A DNA stretch of 64,000 nt, taken from contig NZ_CP043908.1 in assembly GCF_008630935.1 (NCBI RefSeq), positions 1,488,001 through 1,552,000 of the forward strand, read 5' to 3'. Each line of letters opens with the position of its first letter. Position 1 is the first letter of the stretch. The position numbers and the translations under genes are program-made. Shown here piece after piece: positions 15,925 to 24,995 of this stretch. The stretch is from Thermodesulfobacterium sp. TA1 (GTDB lineage Bacteria > Desulfobacterota > Thermodesulfobacteria > Thermodesulfobacteriales > Thermodesulfobacteriaceae). The notes below the pieces were generated by a model, which worked only from the letters and a program-made list of their open reading frames with translations, was not told the origin of the DNA and ran no database searches.

Positions 15925-17565
15925 ATGGAAAGAAAACCTATAGGACAACTTCTTAAAGAAAGAGGGTTTATCACAGAAGATTATATTCAATTTGCTTTAC
16001 TTGAACAAAAAGCCACTGGAGAAAAGTTAGGAGAGGTTTTAGTAAGGATTGGACTGGTAACTGACCTGGAAATTGCCATCGCTCTTGCCGAACAAAGTGG
16101 ATTACCTTTTGTAGATCTTTCTCAACTTTCTCCTTCTAAGGATGCCTTAAATTTAATCCCTCCTTCTTTTGCAAGAAAACATAAAGTTTTACCTATAAGA
16201 TTAAAACAAGACAGGACTCTTGAATTAGCTATATCGGATCCATTTAACTTTCAACTGATTGAGGCAGCTTCAAGGGTTTCAGGGTTAAAAATCACACCTG
16301 TAATAGCTTCTTCTCTGCAGATAAACAAAGCTATAGAAAAATTCTATTATTTTTTAGAAAACCCTATTGAGGATCAAATTAATACTATCGTTGAAAGATT
16401 AAAAATTAACCCTCAAGCAGACTTTAACGCTGAAGAACTTTTAGAAAAAATTCTAATTTTAAGCATCATCAGACGAGCTACAGACCTCCATATTACCCCT
16501 ACCGAAAAAAGCGTTCAAATCTATCTAAGGATAGATGGAGTACTTGAACCTTTAATAGTTTTTCCCAGGACTGTATATGGGAAATTAGTCAATGTGGTTA
16601 AAATAAAAGGACAGATGGATATAGCAGAATCAAGACTTCCTCAAGACGGTAGGATGCAATTTTCTTTTTTAGGAGAAAGCTTTGACTTAAGACTTTCAAG
16701 CGTAAGAACTCCTTTTGGAGAAAACTTGGTTTTAAGGTTTTTACCTTCAGGGGCCTATGCTCAGCATCTTTTTTATTTAGGGTTTTCCTCTGAGCAAATT
16801 GAGCTTATCCACAAGATAATGGCTTCTCCTTATGGAATGTTTTTAGTTACTGGTCCTACAGGTTCTGGGAAAACTACTACTTTGTTTGCTTGTCTCAGGA
16901 CTTTAAATCTTCTTGAAAAAAACGTTCTTACTGCAGAGGACCCTATAGAATATAGTTTACCTTTGGTAAGACAAACTCAAGTTCATGAGGAAATCGGTTA
17001 TACCTTTGCAAAAGCTATAAGACATTTTCTACGCCAAGACCCAGATGTAATTTTAGTTGGAGAAATAAGGGACGAAGAAACCGTTCAAATGGCGATCAGA
17101 GCTGCCCTTACCGGACATCTTTTCCTCTCTACCTTACACACCAACAACGCCATTTCAACTATCTTTCGTCTAAAAGACCTAAGAATTTCTTCAGAAATGA
17201 TAGCTTCTACTTTGGTAGGTCTTTTAGCGCAAAGATTGGTAAGAAAAATTTGTCCTTACTGTAGAGAAGAATATCAACCAGATCCTACTTTATTAAATTA
17301 CTATGAATTACCTGAAGATATACCCTATTATAGAGGTAAAGGTTGTGAGGCCTGCAGATTTAAAGGCTATCTTGGAAGGACTGTAATTTCAGAGATCATT
17401 TACATAGATAAAGATTTTATAAAACTTCTCTCTAAAGACGCTTCCTTACCAGAATTTTTAGATCTTATGAAAAATAAAAACATACCCTCTTTAAAAGAAG
17501 ATGCTAAACTTAAAGTTTTAAACGGTTTAACCACGGTTGAAGAAATAAAAAGAGTAGTAGGATAA
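15925..17565 (+). CDS. mshE: pilus assembly ATPase, MshE/PilB/GspE family
   Basis: This hexameric ATPase powers pilin polymerisation at the inner membrane. The first 150 residues form the GspE/MshE N-terminal domain. The motor follows, with Walker A GPTGSGKTT (about residue 310), AEDPIEY (Asp box), Walker B ILVGEIRDEE and the His box STLHTN. A four-cysteine zinc site (CPYC ... CEAC) closes the ATPase domain, as in PilB and GspE. Length is 546 residues. It follows the lectin pilin by 7 bases and its stop overlaps the next start (TAATG). The mshE name rests on the operon context. Confidence 0.9.
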   Translation: MERKPIGQLLKERGFITEDYIQFALLEQKATGEKLGEVLVRIGLVTDLEIAIALAEQSGLPFVDLSQLSPSKDALNLIPPSFARKHKVLPIRLKQDRTLELAISDPFNFQLIEAASRVSGLKITPVIASSLQINKAIEKFYYFLENPIEDQINTIVERLKINPQADFNAEELLEKILILSIIRRATDLHITPTEKSVQIYLRIDGVLEPLIVFPRTVYGKLVNVVKIKGQMDIAESRLPQDGRMQFSFLGESFDLRLSSVRTPFGENLVLRFLPSGAYAQHLFYLGFSSEQIELIHKIMASPYGMFLVTGPTGSGKTTTLFACLRTLNLLEKNVLTAEDPIEYSLPLVRQTQVHEEIGYTFAKAIRHFLRQDPDVILVGEIRDEETVQMAIRAALTGHLFLSTLHTNNAISTIFRLKDLRISSEMIASTLVGLLAQRLVRKICPYCREEYQPDPTLLNYYELPEDIPYYRGKGCEACRFKGYLGRTVISEIIYIDKDFIKLLSKDASLPEFLDLMKNKNIPSLKEDAKLKVLNGLTTVEEIKRVVG

Positions 17566-18764
17566 TGCCTATTTACCGATATAAAGCTTTAAACAAAGAA
17601 GGCTTAATAGTAAAAGGAGAGATAGAGCTTTCAAACTTAGAAGAGTTTTTTAACTATCTATATCAGGAAGGACTTATCCCCTTAAAATACAAAACTTCTT
17701 CTTTATCTTTGAAATTTTTGTTTAAAAAGGTAAAAAGAAAAGATTTAGCAGATTTTTGTCACAACTTAGCTTTTTTGCTTTCTGCAGGGGTGCCACTACT
17801 TTCAGCTTTAAAGGATCTATATGAAACCGTAAATAATCCTATTTTAAAAAGAAAAATAGCTCAAATCATAGCAGAAATATTAAGAGGAACTCCTATATCA
17901 GAAGCGTTTAAACAAACTCAAATATTCCCTCCTGTAGTGATTTTTCTGATAAAAATAGGTGAAGAAACAGGAAGAATCGATAAAACCTTAGAAGATGCCT
18001 CCAAACATCTTTACCGTATAGACGAAATTGTCTCTCAAACGAAAAGGGCTATGATGTATCCTATCTTTGTTTTATTTTCTATTTCAACAGCTTTTCTCTT
18101 TTGGATGCTTTACGTCTTACCCAAGATTTTAGATGTTTTTAAACAAATGCACATTACCTTACCTCTTCCTACTCTTATTTTGATGAAAATAGTAGATGTT
18201 TTTCAAAAACATTATGTTTTGATATTTTCTGTTTCGTTGATTGTAATCCTATTTCTATTAATACTTTATAAACATCAAAAAACACAGCATAAAATAGAGA
18301 AGATCTTATTAAAACTTCCTTTTATAGGTTTTGTAAAAAGGTCAAGTTTTCTTGCCTTCTTTTTTGAATATTTTTCATTACTTTTAGAAGCCGGTGTAGA
18401 TATTTTAAGAAGTTTTGATTTAATGTATAGTTCCTTAAATACCCAACTTACTAAAAAAATTATTTTAAATATAAAAGAAAAAATAACAGAAGGTATAACT
18501 CTAAGTGATGCTTTAAAAGAAGAAAAAATTTTCAACTCTTTTGATATAAGGTTAATCAACGTGGGAGAAAAAACTGGAAAACTTAACGAACAAATGAAAC
18601 TACTTTCAAACTATTATTTTAATGAGGTGCAAAACCTAATCCAAACCATTAGTAAAATACTTGAACCTCTTATTATCGCTATAGCCGGTATGATTTTTTT
18701 AATCATAATTATAGCTCTTATTGGACCAATATATGAACTTATTTCTCAAATTGGCAAAATGTAA
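17565..18764 (+). CDS. mshG: pilus inner-membrane platform protein, MshG/PilC/GspF family
   Basis: A polytopic platform protein that couples the ATPase to pilin insertion. Two GspF repeats are visible: residues 62-185 (FCHNLAFLLSAGVPLLSAL) and 265-390 (FFEYFSLLLEAGVDILRSF). Each ends in hydrophobic helices. The 399-residue length is normal. The start overlaps the ATPase stop by one base (TAATG), so the two are translationally coupled. Confidence 0.9.
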   Translation: MPIYRYKALNKEGLIVKGEIELSNLEEFFNYLYQEGLIPLKYKTSSLSLKFLFKKVKRKDLADFCHNLAFLLSAGVPLLSALKDLYETVNNPILKRKIAQIIAEILRGTPISEAFKQTQIFPPVVIFLIKIGEETGRIDKTLEDASKHLYRIDEIVSQTKRAMMYPIFVLFSISTAFLFWMLYVLPKILDVFKQMHITLPLPTLILMKIVDVFQKHYVLIFSVSLIVILFLLILYKHQKTQHKIEKILLKLPFIGFVKRSSFLAFFFEYFSLLLEAGVDILRSFDLMYSSLNTQLTKKIILNIKEKITEGITLSDALKEEKIFNSFDIRLINVGEKTGKLNEQMKLLSNYYFNEVQNLIQTISKILEPLIIAIAGMIFLIIIIALIGPIYELISQIGKM

Positions 18765-18768
18765 AAAT

Positions 18769-18942
18769 ATGATAATAATCTTAATATTAGCTCTTTTTTT
18801 AATAGGTTTAGGTTATTTCTTTCTTATTAGTATTGACCCTAATATAACTTATGAAAGATTGATCTTTGAGGTTAGAACTGCTCAGATTTCTATTATAGTA
18901 GGAAGTTTTTTATTATTACTTTACCTTTACAGAAGATTATAA
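18769..18942 (+). CDS. small membrane protein of the pilus operon
   Basis: A 57-residue protein with two membrane helices joined by a short charged loop. The reading frame is open from 18721, inside the platform-protein gene, but the ATG at 18769, just after that gene's stop, is the likelier start. The next gene begins 1 base after its stop. The position resembles that of small accessory genes in MSHA loci; I do not recognise the family. Its tight packing between operon genes argues that it is real. Confidence 0.6.
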   Translation: MIIILILALFLIGLGYFFLISIDPNITYERLIFEVRTAQISIIVGSFLLLLYLYRRL

Positions 18943-18943
18943 A

Positions 18944-19840
18944 ATGAACCTTTGGAACTCTCAAGAAAAACAAATTTTTGATTACTTAAATTTTTTTGGA
19001 TTAAAAGAACCACCTTTTTCCCTTACCCCTGACCCAAACTATTTTTTTCCTTCTTCAACCCATATCAAGGTGATAGAGGTTTTAAAATATGGTTTTTTAA
19101 AGAAAGAAGGATTTATGGTGCTAACCGGAGAACCAGGGCTTGGAAAAACTTTACTTATTAAACTACTTTTAAATCTTTTACCAGAAAGTTATTACACACT
19201 TTTTCTTCTTACTCCTACTCTTTCTCCCAATGAACTCATAATAACTATTTCTCAAAAATTAAAGTTTATCTCGGAAAAAGAAAATCCCCCTTCTAAAGAA
19301 ACACTTTTAAACCTTTTACAAAAATATTTGGAACAGTTAGAAAAGGAGAATAAAACCTTACTTATCATAATAGACGAAGCTCAAAATCTTCCTATAGAAA
19401 CTTTAGAAGAATTGAGGCTTTTAAGCAATTTTGAAACTGAAAGGAACAAATTAATCCAGTTTTTTTTGGTAGGACAACCTCTATTAACCACTAAATTAAA
19501 AAACTACCGACTATATCAATTATCTCAAAGAATTACCATATGGGAAAACATAACACCATTTAACCAAGAAGAGACAGCTGAATATGTTAGATTTCGTTTG
19601 TTTAAGGCAGGATATCCTGTGATATCTTTTGAAAGAGGTTTTGAAAAACTGTTATACAAATTTACACAAGGTATCCCAAGGCTTATCAATAAGCTTATGG
19701 ACAGAACTTTATTAGTAGCTTATGCTGAGAAGTCTCAAAAAATTAAGAAAAAACATCTTAAAACTGCCAAAAGATCTTTTCCCGATGAAGTTTTTCCGTT
19801 AAAATCTAACAAAAATTGGCTAAAATTTTGGAAAAGATGA
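18944..19840 (+). CDS. mshM: ExeA/MshM-like AAA ATPase
   Basis: An AAA+ ATPase of the ExeA/GspA group, which in MSHA and type II systems helps place the secretin in the cell envelope. Walker A GEPGLGKT lies near residue 66, Walker B LLIIIDEAQNL near 145, and a sensor segment follows. The family's opening FGLKEPPFSLTPDPNYFF is present. Unlike ExeA of Aeromonas it has no C-terminal membrane helix or peptidoglycan-binding domain; the 298-residue length fits MshM. Its stop overlaps the next start (ATGA). Confidence 0.87.
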   Translation: MNLWNSQEKQIFDYLNFFGLKEPPFSLTPDPNYFFPSSTHIKVIEVLKYGFLKKEGFMVLTGEPGLGKTLLIKLLLNLLPESYYTLFLLTPTLSPNELIITISQKLKFISEKENPPSKETLLNLLQKYLEQLEKENKTLLIIIDEAQNLPIETLEELRLLSNFETERNKLIQFFLVGQPLLTTKLKNYRLYQLSQRITIWENITPFNQEETAEYVRFRLFKAGYPVISFERGFEKLLYKFTQGIPRLINKLMDRTLLVAYAEKSQKIKKKHLKTAKRSFPDEVFPLKSNKNWLKFWKR

Positions 19841-21156
19841 TAAAAAAAGAATCTGTCTGGATAATAAAACCTTTAAAAGAAGACTTTTTTGAAGGTTTCA
19901 AGTTTGATAGACAATTTAAAAAATTTGAGTTCTTACCTAAAATAGAACTTTCTCAAATCAAAAAACAAAAAGTTTATCTTATCTTAGAACCTCAAATATT
20001 TTTTGCAGACTATATAGAAATCCCTGGGAAAATTTCAGAATTTATCAAAGTCCAAGCGGAAAACCGAGTAAAAGAAAGTGGAATTTTCCTCAGTCCTCCT
20101 AAAACGATTTATAAAGTTACTGAAACCCTTGAGATGAGCTCAAAAGTTTTTGTTTTTGGTATAGAAGAAAAATTGATTAATAATTACTTAGAAAAATTAA
20201 GAAATGTCCAAGCAAGAGTAGAAATAATAACCCATAAAATACTCTCTATTTTTTGTTGGTTCCAAAAACAACTTTATTCAGAAAGTATCAGTTTACCTGT
20301 ATTACTCGTTATTTTAGATCCAAACGAAGTTTGGTATTTAGTAGTTTATCAAAAAGCCCCACTTTACATAAAATTCTCTGTATTAGATGAATTTATCGGA
20401 ATTTCTACTCAAATTATTTCAGAAAACATTTTATCGTTAAAAGACTATGTATATAAATTTTTCCAAGAGGACATAAAGGGGCTGTTTTTCTTAGGTAAAG
20501 AACGAAACAAAATAAATCAAGAAGAAATTGCTGAAAAAACTAAACTTTCTTTAATAGACTTAAACCTAAAAACCTTTGAAGAAGCTTATTCTTATCCTGA
20601 AATTTTTGGAGCTATAACTTTAGACCAAAATTTTAATTTTCTACCCAACTTAGAAAAACTATTTTTGACTCAAATAAATTGGATTGAAAAATTGACCCCT
20701 GTTATTTTAGGATTAACCGGGATTAACATTTTGTTATGTTTATATTTTTATAAAATAAACTCCGATTTAGAAAAAAAGATAGAAGCTGAAATTCTAAATA
20801 CTAATAAAGTCATTAGTGAAATCGCTTATAAAATACCAGAATCTTCTCTTCCTAAAATCAAAACCTATCTTTCTTTAGAAAAAGAAAAAACAACCAGTTT
20901 AAAATTAGATGAGTTTTTATTATGGCTCTCCCAAATATGGAATGAAAATTTAATTTTAAAAAATCTTAAAGTAGATAAAAATAACAAAATTTTTATTGAA
21001 GTTGAAATAAAAGGAGATATGATAACTACACAAAAAAGAACAGATGAACTAATCAATCACTTTAAAAAACATTTTAAAATAGAAAAAAGTAACTTACATT
21101 TTTTTGGTAGAGAAAATAAAGGTATTCTAAACTTAGAAGCAGATTTAATAAGATGA
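19837..21156 (+). CDS. MshI/PilM-PilN-like pilus assembly protein
   Basis: A 439-residue bitopic protein. Residues 1-285 are cytoplasmic and resemble PilM/MshI actin-fold proteins in position and length, with weak sequence signal. One membrane helix (about 290-312) leads into a periplasmic coiled-coil and a PilN-like domain. It would thus combine the PilM and PilN functions of the alignment complex. An upstream Met at 19816 is possible, but the ATG at 19837 overlaps the previous stop as ATGA and is preferred. The assignment rests mainly on gene order and topology. Confidence 0.65.
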   Translation: MIKKESVWIIKPLKEDFFEGFKFDRQFKKFEFLPKIELSQIKKQKVYLILEPQIFFADYIEIPGKISEFIKVQAENRVKESGIFLSPPKTIYKVTETLEMSSKVFVFGIEEKLINNYLEKLRNVQARVEIITHKILSIFCWFQKQLYSESISLPVLLVILDPNEVWYLVVYQKAPLYIKFSVLDEFIGISTQIISENILSLKDYVYKFFQEDIKGLFFLGKERNKINQEEIAEKTKLSLIDLNLKTFEEAYSYPEIFGAITLDQNFNFLPNLEKLFLTQINWIEKLTPVILGLTGINILLCLYFYKINSDLEKKIEAEILNTNKVISEIAYKIPESSLPKIKTYLSLEKEKTTSLKLDEFLLWLSQIWNENLILKNLKVDKNNKIFIEVEIKGDMITTQKRTDELINHFKKHFKIEKSNLHFFGRENKGILNLEADLIR

Positions 21157-21590
21157 GAAAACTTGTAAAAATTTATCAAAAACAGTTAGTTTCCTGGTAC
21201 ATTATTTTACTGGTTTTTGCATTTTCTTTATCTTTTTTAAGCTATACCTTTCTAAAGCTATTCAACAATCAAAAAAGATACGATGCTCTTATAGAAAGCA
21301 AACAAATCTTAATTTCACAAGTTCAAAACATTTATCTTGGGATGGTTAAGATTAATACAGAAAAAATCATAGAGCAACAAATAATACCGGTTAACATAGT
21401 TTTTGAAATAAACGATCTTAATTCTGTGCTTTATAATATTTCTTCTTTATATTCTCACAAAGGAAGTTTTTTTAGATTAAACGAAGCTATAATCTCTCCC
21501 TGCGAAAAAAATTATAATACAACGTTAGGGACCGATTGCCTTTATATAATGACCATTTCTGGAGAAAGGGTAAAATACCTTTTAGATTGA
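21153..21590 (+). CDS. PilO/MshJ-like bitopic pilus assembly protein
   Basis: A 145-residue protein with one N-terminal membrane helix (about residues 15-36), a short coiled coil and a small periplasmic domain with two cysteines. Size, topology and position directly after the PilM/N-like gene fit PilO or MshJ, part of the inner-membrane alignment complex. The ATG overlaps the preceding stop (ATGA). Sequence similarity alone would not identify it. Confidence 0.6.
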   Translation: MRKLVKIYQKQLVSWYIILLVFAFSLSFLSYTFLKLFNNQKRYDALIESKQILISQVQNIYLGMVKINTEKIIEQQIIPVNIVFEINDLNSVLYNISSLYSHKGSFFRLNEAIISPCEKNYNTTLGTDCLYIMTISGERVKYLLD

Positions 21591-21594
21591 AACC

Positions 21595-22074
21595 ATGAAA
21601 GAAAACTATAAAATATACCTAATATTTTGGGGTCCTTGCTTCTTGTTAATAGTTCTTACTTGTTTTTCGTTTTTTCTTATCAAACAAAAAGTCTTTTCTA
21701 CCCCTTTTTACGTAATTAACCTATCTTCAAGCTATATAGAAATCATCAACGAAATTAATGCCTTGAATTATTTAAAACCTTTTCAGCTTATAGAAAAAAC
21801 TGCGGTAAATAAAGACCTTTTTGTAAACGCCAAAAAAACTGAACCTTCCAAAGAAAAAACCCTTTTAACCACAATTAAACCCTATATGTTAAATTTAAGC
21901 ATGATTTATATAGAAGGAAATAAGAAAAAATGTATAATAAACGATAAATATTTTACAGAAGGAAGTAATTTAACTCAAGATATAAAAATAGTAAAAATAG
22001 GTGATTATTATGTGGACCTACAAATTAAGGGCGAGATTAAAAGGCTTTTTTTGGGACAAACTATTAGTTTTTAG
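21595..22074 (+). CDS. MshK/PilP/GspC-like periplasmic linker protein
   Basis: A 159-residue protein with an N-terminal membrane helix (about 8-28), a low-complexity linker and a small C-terminal beta domain (residues 95-159). That domain's pattern of INDKYFTEG and KIGDYYVDLQ resembles the PilP/GspC homology region that contacts the secretin. Its 3' end overlaps the secretin gene by 65 bases, implying coupling. The assignment follows order and topology. Confidence 0.65.
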   Translation: MKENYKIYLIFWGPCFLLIVLTCFSFFLIKQKVFSTPFYVINLSSSYIEIINEINALNYLKPFQLIEKTAVNKDLFVNAKKTEPSKEKTLLTTIKPYMLNLSMIYIEGNKKKCIINDKYFTEGSNLTQDIKIVKIGDYYVDLQIKGEIKRLFLGQTISF

Positions 22075-23605
22075 TATTATTTTTTTAGTAAGCTGTGCGG
22101 GAAAAGAACCTGAGATAGAAAAAAGTTCTTCTAAATTTTTACAAACCTTTTATGCTAATGAAACTTTAAAAGAGAGTTCTACTTCAAACTCTTCTAATAC
22201 TAAACAAACAACATATAGTCTCCCTAAGCTATCCCCTATTTATACAGAGGTTTCTCCTCTTGAAAACAAAATACTTACTCTTTCTTTTAAAGATGAAAGC
22301 TTTGAAAATGTGCTTTATTTTCTTGCTAAAGAAGCTGGGCTTAATTTAATCATTTCTCCTGAGGTTTATCAAAATGTTCCTCAAGAATTTAGGAAAATCA
22401 GCTTTCAGTTTAAAAAACAACCTTTAAAAAACATTTTAGAGGCTATTTTGGAATCCTTAGACCTCCATTATCAAATCAAAAAAGGGGTACTTTACGTGGT
22501 GCCGTTTGAAGAAAAAGTCTTTTCTTTAAGTTTTTTACATGTAGTCCAAGAAAGTGATTTTAATTTAGGAGGTGATGTCCTTGGAGGAGCAACCAATTTA
22601 GGAAGTTCTACAGGTAGTTCTAGTGGCAGTTCTTCTGCATCTATCGGAGGCTCCTCTCTAAAAGGTAAATATGAAATAAAAGGACAAATTGACAAAAAAC
22701 AGATAGACATCTATAACCAAATAGAAAGTTCTTTAAAGGATCTTATAAGCGAAAACGGAGTCTATACATTAAACAGACTTACAGGTACTTTATATGTAAA
22801 AGATAGGCCAAGTCATATAAAAGCGATTTATAATTTTATAAATGATATAAAATCAAAATATAAAAATCAGGTAATTATTGAAGCAAAAATTGTAGAAGTA
22901 GTATTAAACAAAGAGCATAATTTGGGTATAGATTGGATAGAAATTTCAAATTTCCCCTTAGGCAAAAATTCAGTAAGGTTTAACGAAGTTACTTCTCGTT
23001 TTAGCACTAAAACTAATGAACCCAGCCTTTCTCTTACGATTACAGGAAGCCCTAACATTAATTTGATTTTAAACTTGTTAAAACAATATGGAAACATCAA
23101 TCTACTTTCTAATCCTCGTTTAAGAGTTATCCATGGACAACCTGCTTTGATAAGCGTAGGTAAATCTGTAGAGTTCGTAAAGGAGATTACCAGAAATTTA
23201 GTTTCTTCCCAACAAACCGCCCAGGTTCAAACCAATATAACCACTTCGGCTATTTTTGAAGGAGTAATGTTAGCTGTCACACCTTATCTTACAGAAGAAA
23301 AAGAAATTTTGCTTCACATAGTACCTATTAAAAGTGATATCCTCTCTTTAAAAAGAGAGGATTTTGGGCAAGATACCTCAATAACCCTCCCTGAGGTTAA
23401 CTTGAGAGAAGCTACTTCTATTATAAAAGTAAACCCTGGTGATATAATAGTTTTAGGTGGACTTATCCTTGAAAAAGAAATTAATAATGAAAAAAAACTT
23501 GTAGGAGTAGGAGACATACCTATATTGGGGAATATTTTTAAAACTAACCAAAAATCTAAACAAAAAACAGAGCTGGTAATTATTATAAAGGTAGACATAG
23601 TTTAA
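22010..23605 (+). CDS. mshL: outer-membrane secretin, MshL/PilQ family
   Basis: The secretin forms the outer-membrane pore of the pilus. The N-terminus is a lipoprotein signal with lipobox LVSC followed by AGKEP. Next comes an STN/N0-type domain (about residues 75-170), then a Gly/Ser-rich linker near 190-215, an N1-type domain, and the secretin channel (about 330-530) ending in the conserved VPILGNIFK and ELVIIIKVDIV. A GTG at 22001 is in frame, but the ATG at 22010 lies 6 bases after AGGTG and is preferred, giving 531 residues. The N-terminus overlaps the preceding gene. Confidence 0.9.
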   Translation: MWTYKLRARLKGFFWDKLLVFSIIFLVSCAGKEPEIEKSSSKFLQTFYANETLKESSTSNSSNTKQTTYSLPKLSPIYTEVSPLENKILTLSFKDESFENVLYFLAKEAGLNLIISPEVYQNVPQEFRKISFQFKKQPLKNILEAILESLDLHYQIKKGVLYVVPFEEKVFSLSFLHVVQESDFNLGGDVLGGATNLGSSTGSSSGSSSASIGGSSLKGKYEIKGQIDKKQIDIYNQIESSLKDLISENGVYTLNRLTGTLYVKDRPSHIKAIYNFINDIKSKYKNQVIIEAKIVEVVLNKEHNLGIDWIEISNFPLGKNSVRFNEVTSRFSTKTNEPSLSLTITGSPNINLILNLLKQYGNINLLSNPRLRVIHGQPALISVGKSVEFVKEITRNLVSSQQTAQVQTNITTSAIFEGVMLAVTPYLTEEKEILLHIVPIKSDILSLKREDFGQDTSITLPEVNLREATSIIKVNPGDIIVLGGLILEKEINNEKKLVGVGDIPILGNIFKTNQKSKQKTELVIIIKVDIV

Positions 23606-23608
23606 ACT

Positions 23609-24376
23609 ATGAGTAATTTTTACGAAATCATAAAAAAATTAAAGACTTCTAACCCTCAAAAAAGCAACCTTCAGGGAAAAAAACTTAAAATAAAGCTCTT
23701 ATTTTTTCTTATCATAACTTTTGTCTCTGGAATAGGTATAACCCTTTTTAGTTACTATATCAAAAGTTTTGTTAAAAAATCTACTGAAAAATCTACCCTA
23801 AATAAACCTATTTCTAATTTAGTTCAAAACTATACACAAACTGTGCATAATCAAACAAATTCCTCTTCCCCATCCCCCTCTTTATCTAAAAAAATTCCTG
23901 AAAAAACTCTCTCCTCTCCCCTAAAGATTAAAACCAAACTTTCTTACCCTGCTATCTCTCCTTCTAAATTACCTCAAACATCTTCTCAACCACAGGTTAT
24001 AGAAGGATTTCTCTTAACCCAAGGAGATTTATTAAACAATCTTCTTGTTTTGGCTGAAGAAGAAAGAAAAAAAGGAAATTATCAAATGGCTATTGTTTAT
24101 TATGAAAATTATTTAAAAGAAAAGGAAGATCCGTTAGTAATGAACAATTTAGGTGGTTGCTTAACTGAAATCGGAGCCGTTGAAGAGGCCATAAAAGTCT
24201 TTCATAAAGCACTTTCTTTAAAAAACGACCCAATTATTCGTTATAATCTAATTATAGCTTATCTAAAAAAGGGAGATAAAGAAAAGGCTTGTTCTGAAAT
24301 AAAAAAAATAAAACCTCCCCTTACATTACCTCCACAAATAACCCATCTTGAAGAACTTTGTAAAAGCCTTAACTAA
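23609..24376 (+). CDS. MshN-like TPR protein of the pilus operon
   Basis: A 255-residue membrane-anchored protein. One membrane helix (about residues 29-51) is followed by a Ser/Pro/Lys-rich linker to residue 130. The C-terminal domain has at least two TPR repeats (LAEEERKKGNYQMAIVYYENYL and the following MNNLGGCLTEIGAVEEAIKVFHKAL). MshN in MSHA loci has the same layout and lies next to mshL. Last gene of the pilus operon. Confidence 0.75.
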   Translation: MSNFYEIIKKLKTSNPQKSNLQGKKLKIKLLFFLIITFVSGIGITLFSYYIKSFVKKSTEKSTLNKPISNLVQNYTQTVHNQTNSSSPSPSLSKKIPEKTLSSPLKIKTKLSYPAISPSKLPQTSSQPQVIEGFLLTQGDLLNNLLVLAEEERKKGNYQMAIVYYENYLKEKEDPLVMNNLGGCLTEIGAVEEAIKVFHKALSLKNDPIIRYNLIIAYLKKGDKEKACSEIKKIKPPLTLPPQITHLEELCKSLN

Positions 24377-24462
24377 AATTCTTTGATTTCCTCCCAGGTT
24401 AAAAGGTGGACTCCTTTTTCTTGTAAGATAGATATGGTTTTATCCAGATTGTTGGGTCCTGA
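24373..24462 (-). pseudogene. 3' fragment of a gene, probably an ACT-domain protein, cut by an IS256 remnant
   Basis: On the minus strand an open frame of 29 codons ends at 24373 and reads SGPNNLDKTISILQEKGVHL, then LTWEEIKEF. This matches the closing helix and strand of small ACT-domain regulators, which typically end in a pattern like DNLDKAIEVLKENGI. The frame is interrupted at 24463, exactly where the IS256-type terminal repeat begins, and no continuation is seen beyond the other end of that remnant. The gene was probably decapitated by insertion and deletion. Confidence 0.5.
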
Positions 24463-24807
24463 TAGTGTCTCATTAATTGTGTAAAGACTTGAGGGAAAGG
24501 GAAGGGTATGGTAGCTTCCCTAATGCTTAATAACCAAAACTACCAGAAAGAAGGGGAAGCTACCATTAAAAAAAACAAAACTTTAACCGCACAACCTATA
24601 AAAGAATTTCTAAACAAAAAGACTATGCAAACGGTTTTTATACCAAAGATCTACTTTTCGTGCCTTCCTACTTCCTGAAAGATTATTATACTTGATCTTA
24701 AAAGAGATGAATGAGAGGTTAAACTCAAGGAAGTTAAGAGGATGTAATGAAATTGGGGAATACCATGCCTTTCCCGGAAAAATTTTTACACAATAAAAGG
24801 AACACCA
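24463..24807 (+). mobile_element. decayed IS256-family remnant (copy A)
   Basis: A 345-base relic. It keeps the left terminal repeat (TAGTGTCTCATTAATTGTGT), the internal hairpin GGTAGCTTCCC/GGGGAAGCTACC, short stretches matching the transposase of the copy at 32346-33430 (including codons for KDYANGFYTKDLLFVPSY and the C-terminal LNSRKLRG region), and the right terminal repeat. Most of the transposase is deleted. The left end truncates an ACT-domain-like gene. Confidence 0.8.
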
Positions 24808-24832
24808 TGAAATACAACCTCATAAGGATAAG

Positions 24833-24860
24833 TTGACAAAAAAGGATAACTGTTTAAAGT
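24833..24860 (+). promoter_or_regulatory. promoter of tRNA-Ser
   Basis: A consensus TTGACA (24833-24838) and TAAAGT (24855-24860) are separated by 16 bases, ending 11 bases before the tRNA. It lies just outside the right end of the IS256 remnant. Confidence 0.55.
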
Positions 24861-24871
24861 TTATAAAAAAA

Positions 24872-24963
24872 GGAGGAGTGCCCGAGTGGACGAAGGGGGC
24901 CGACTCGAAATCGGCTGAAGGGGTGTTAAGCCCCTTCCGGGGGTTCGAATCCCTCCTCCTCCG
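24872..24963 (+). tRNA. tRNA-Ser, anticodon CGA
   Basis: A 92-base class II tRNA. Acceptor arms GGAGGAG (24872-24878) and CTCCTCC (24956-24962) pair fully. The anticodon stem GCCGA/TCGGC encloses the loop CTCGAAA with anticodon CGA at 24906-24908. The long variable arm (AAGGGGTGTTAAGCCCCTT) and the discriminator G at 24963 are as expected for serine. The T arm is GGGGG-TTCGAAT-CCCTC. CCA is not encoded (TTGC follows), so it must be added after transcription. It reads codon TCG. Confidence 0.97.
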
Positions 24964-24995
24964 TTGCTAAAATTTTTAAGTATATCCTAATATAA

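Noticed and set aside
22492-23598. Several minus-strand frames within the secretin gene
   Set aside because: All lie antisense to a complete, recognisable secretin.
24872-24963. Possible attachment site at the tRNA-Ser 3' end
   Set aside because: No integrase gene and no second copy of the tRNA 3' end were found in the window, so tRNA-directed integration is unsupported.
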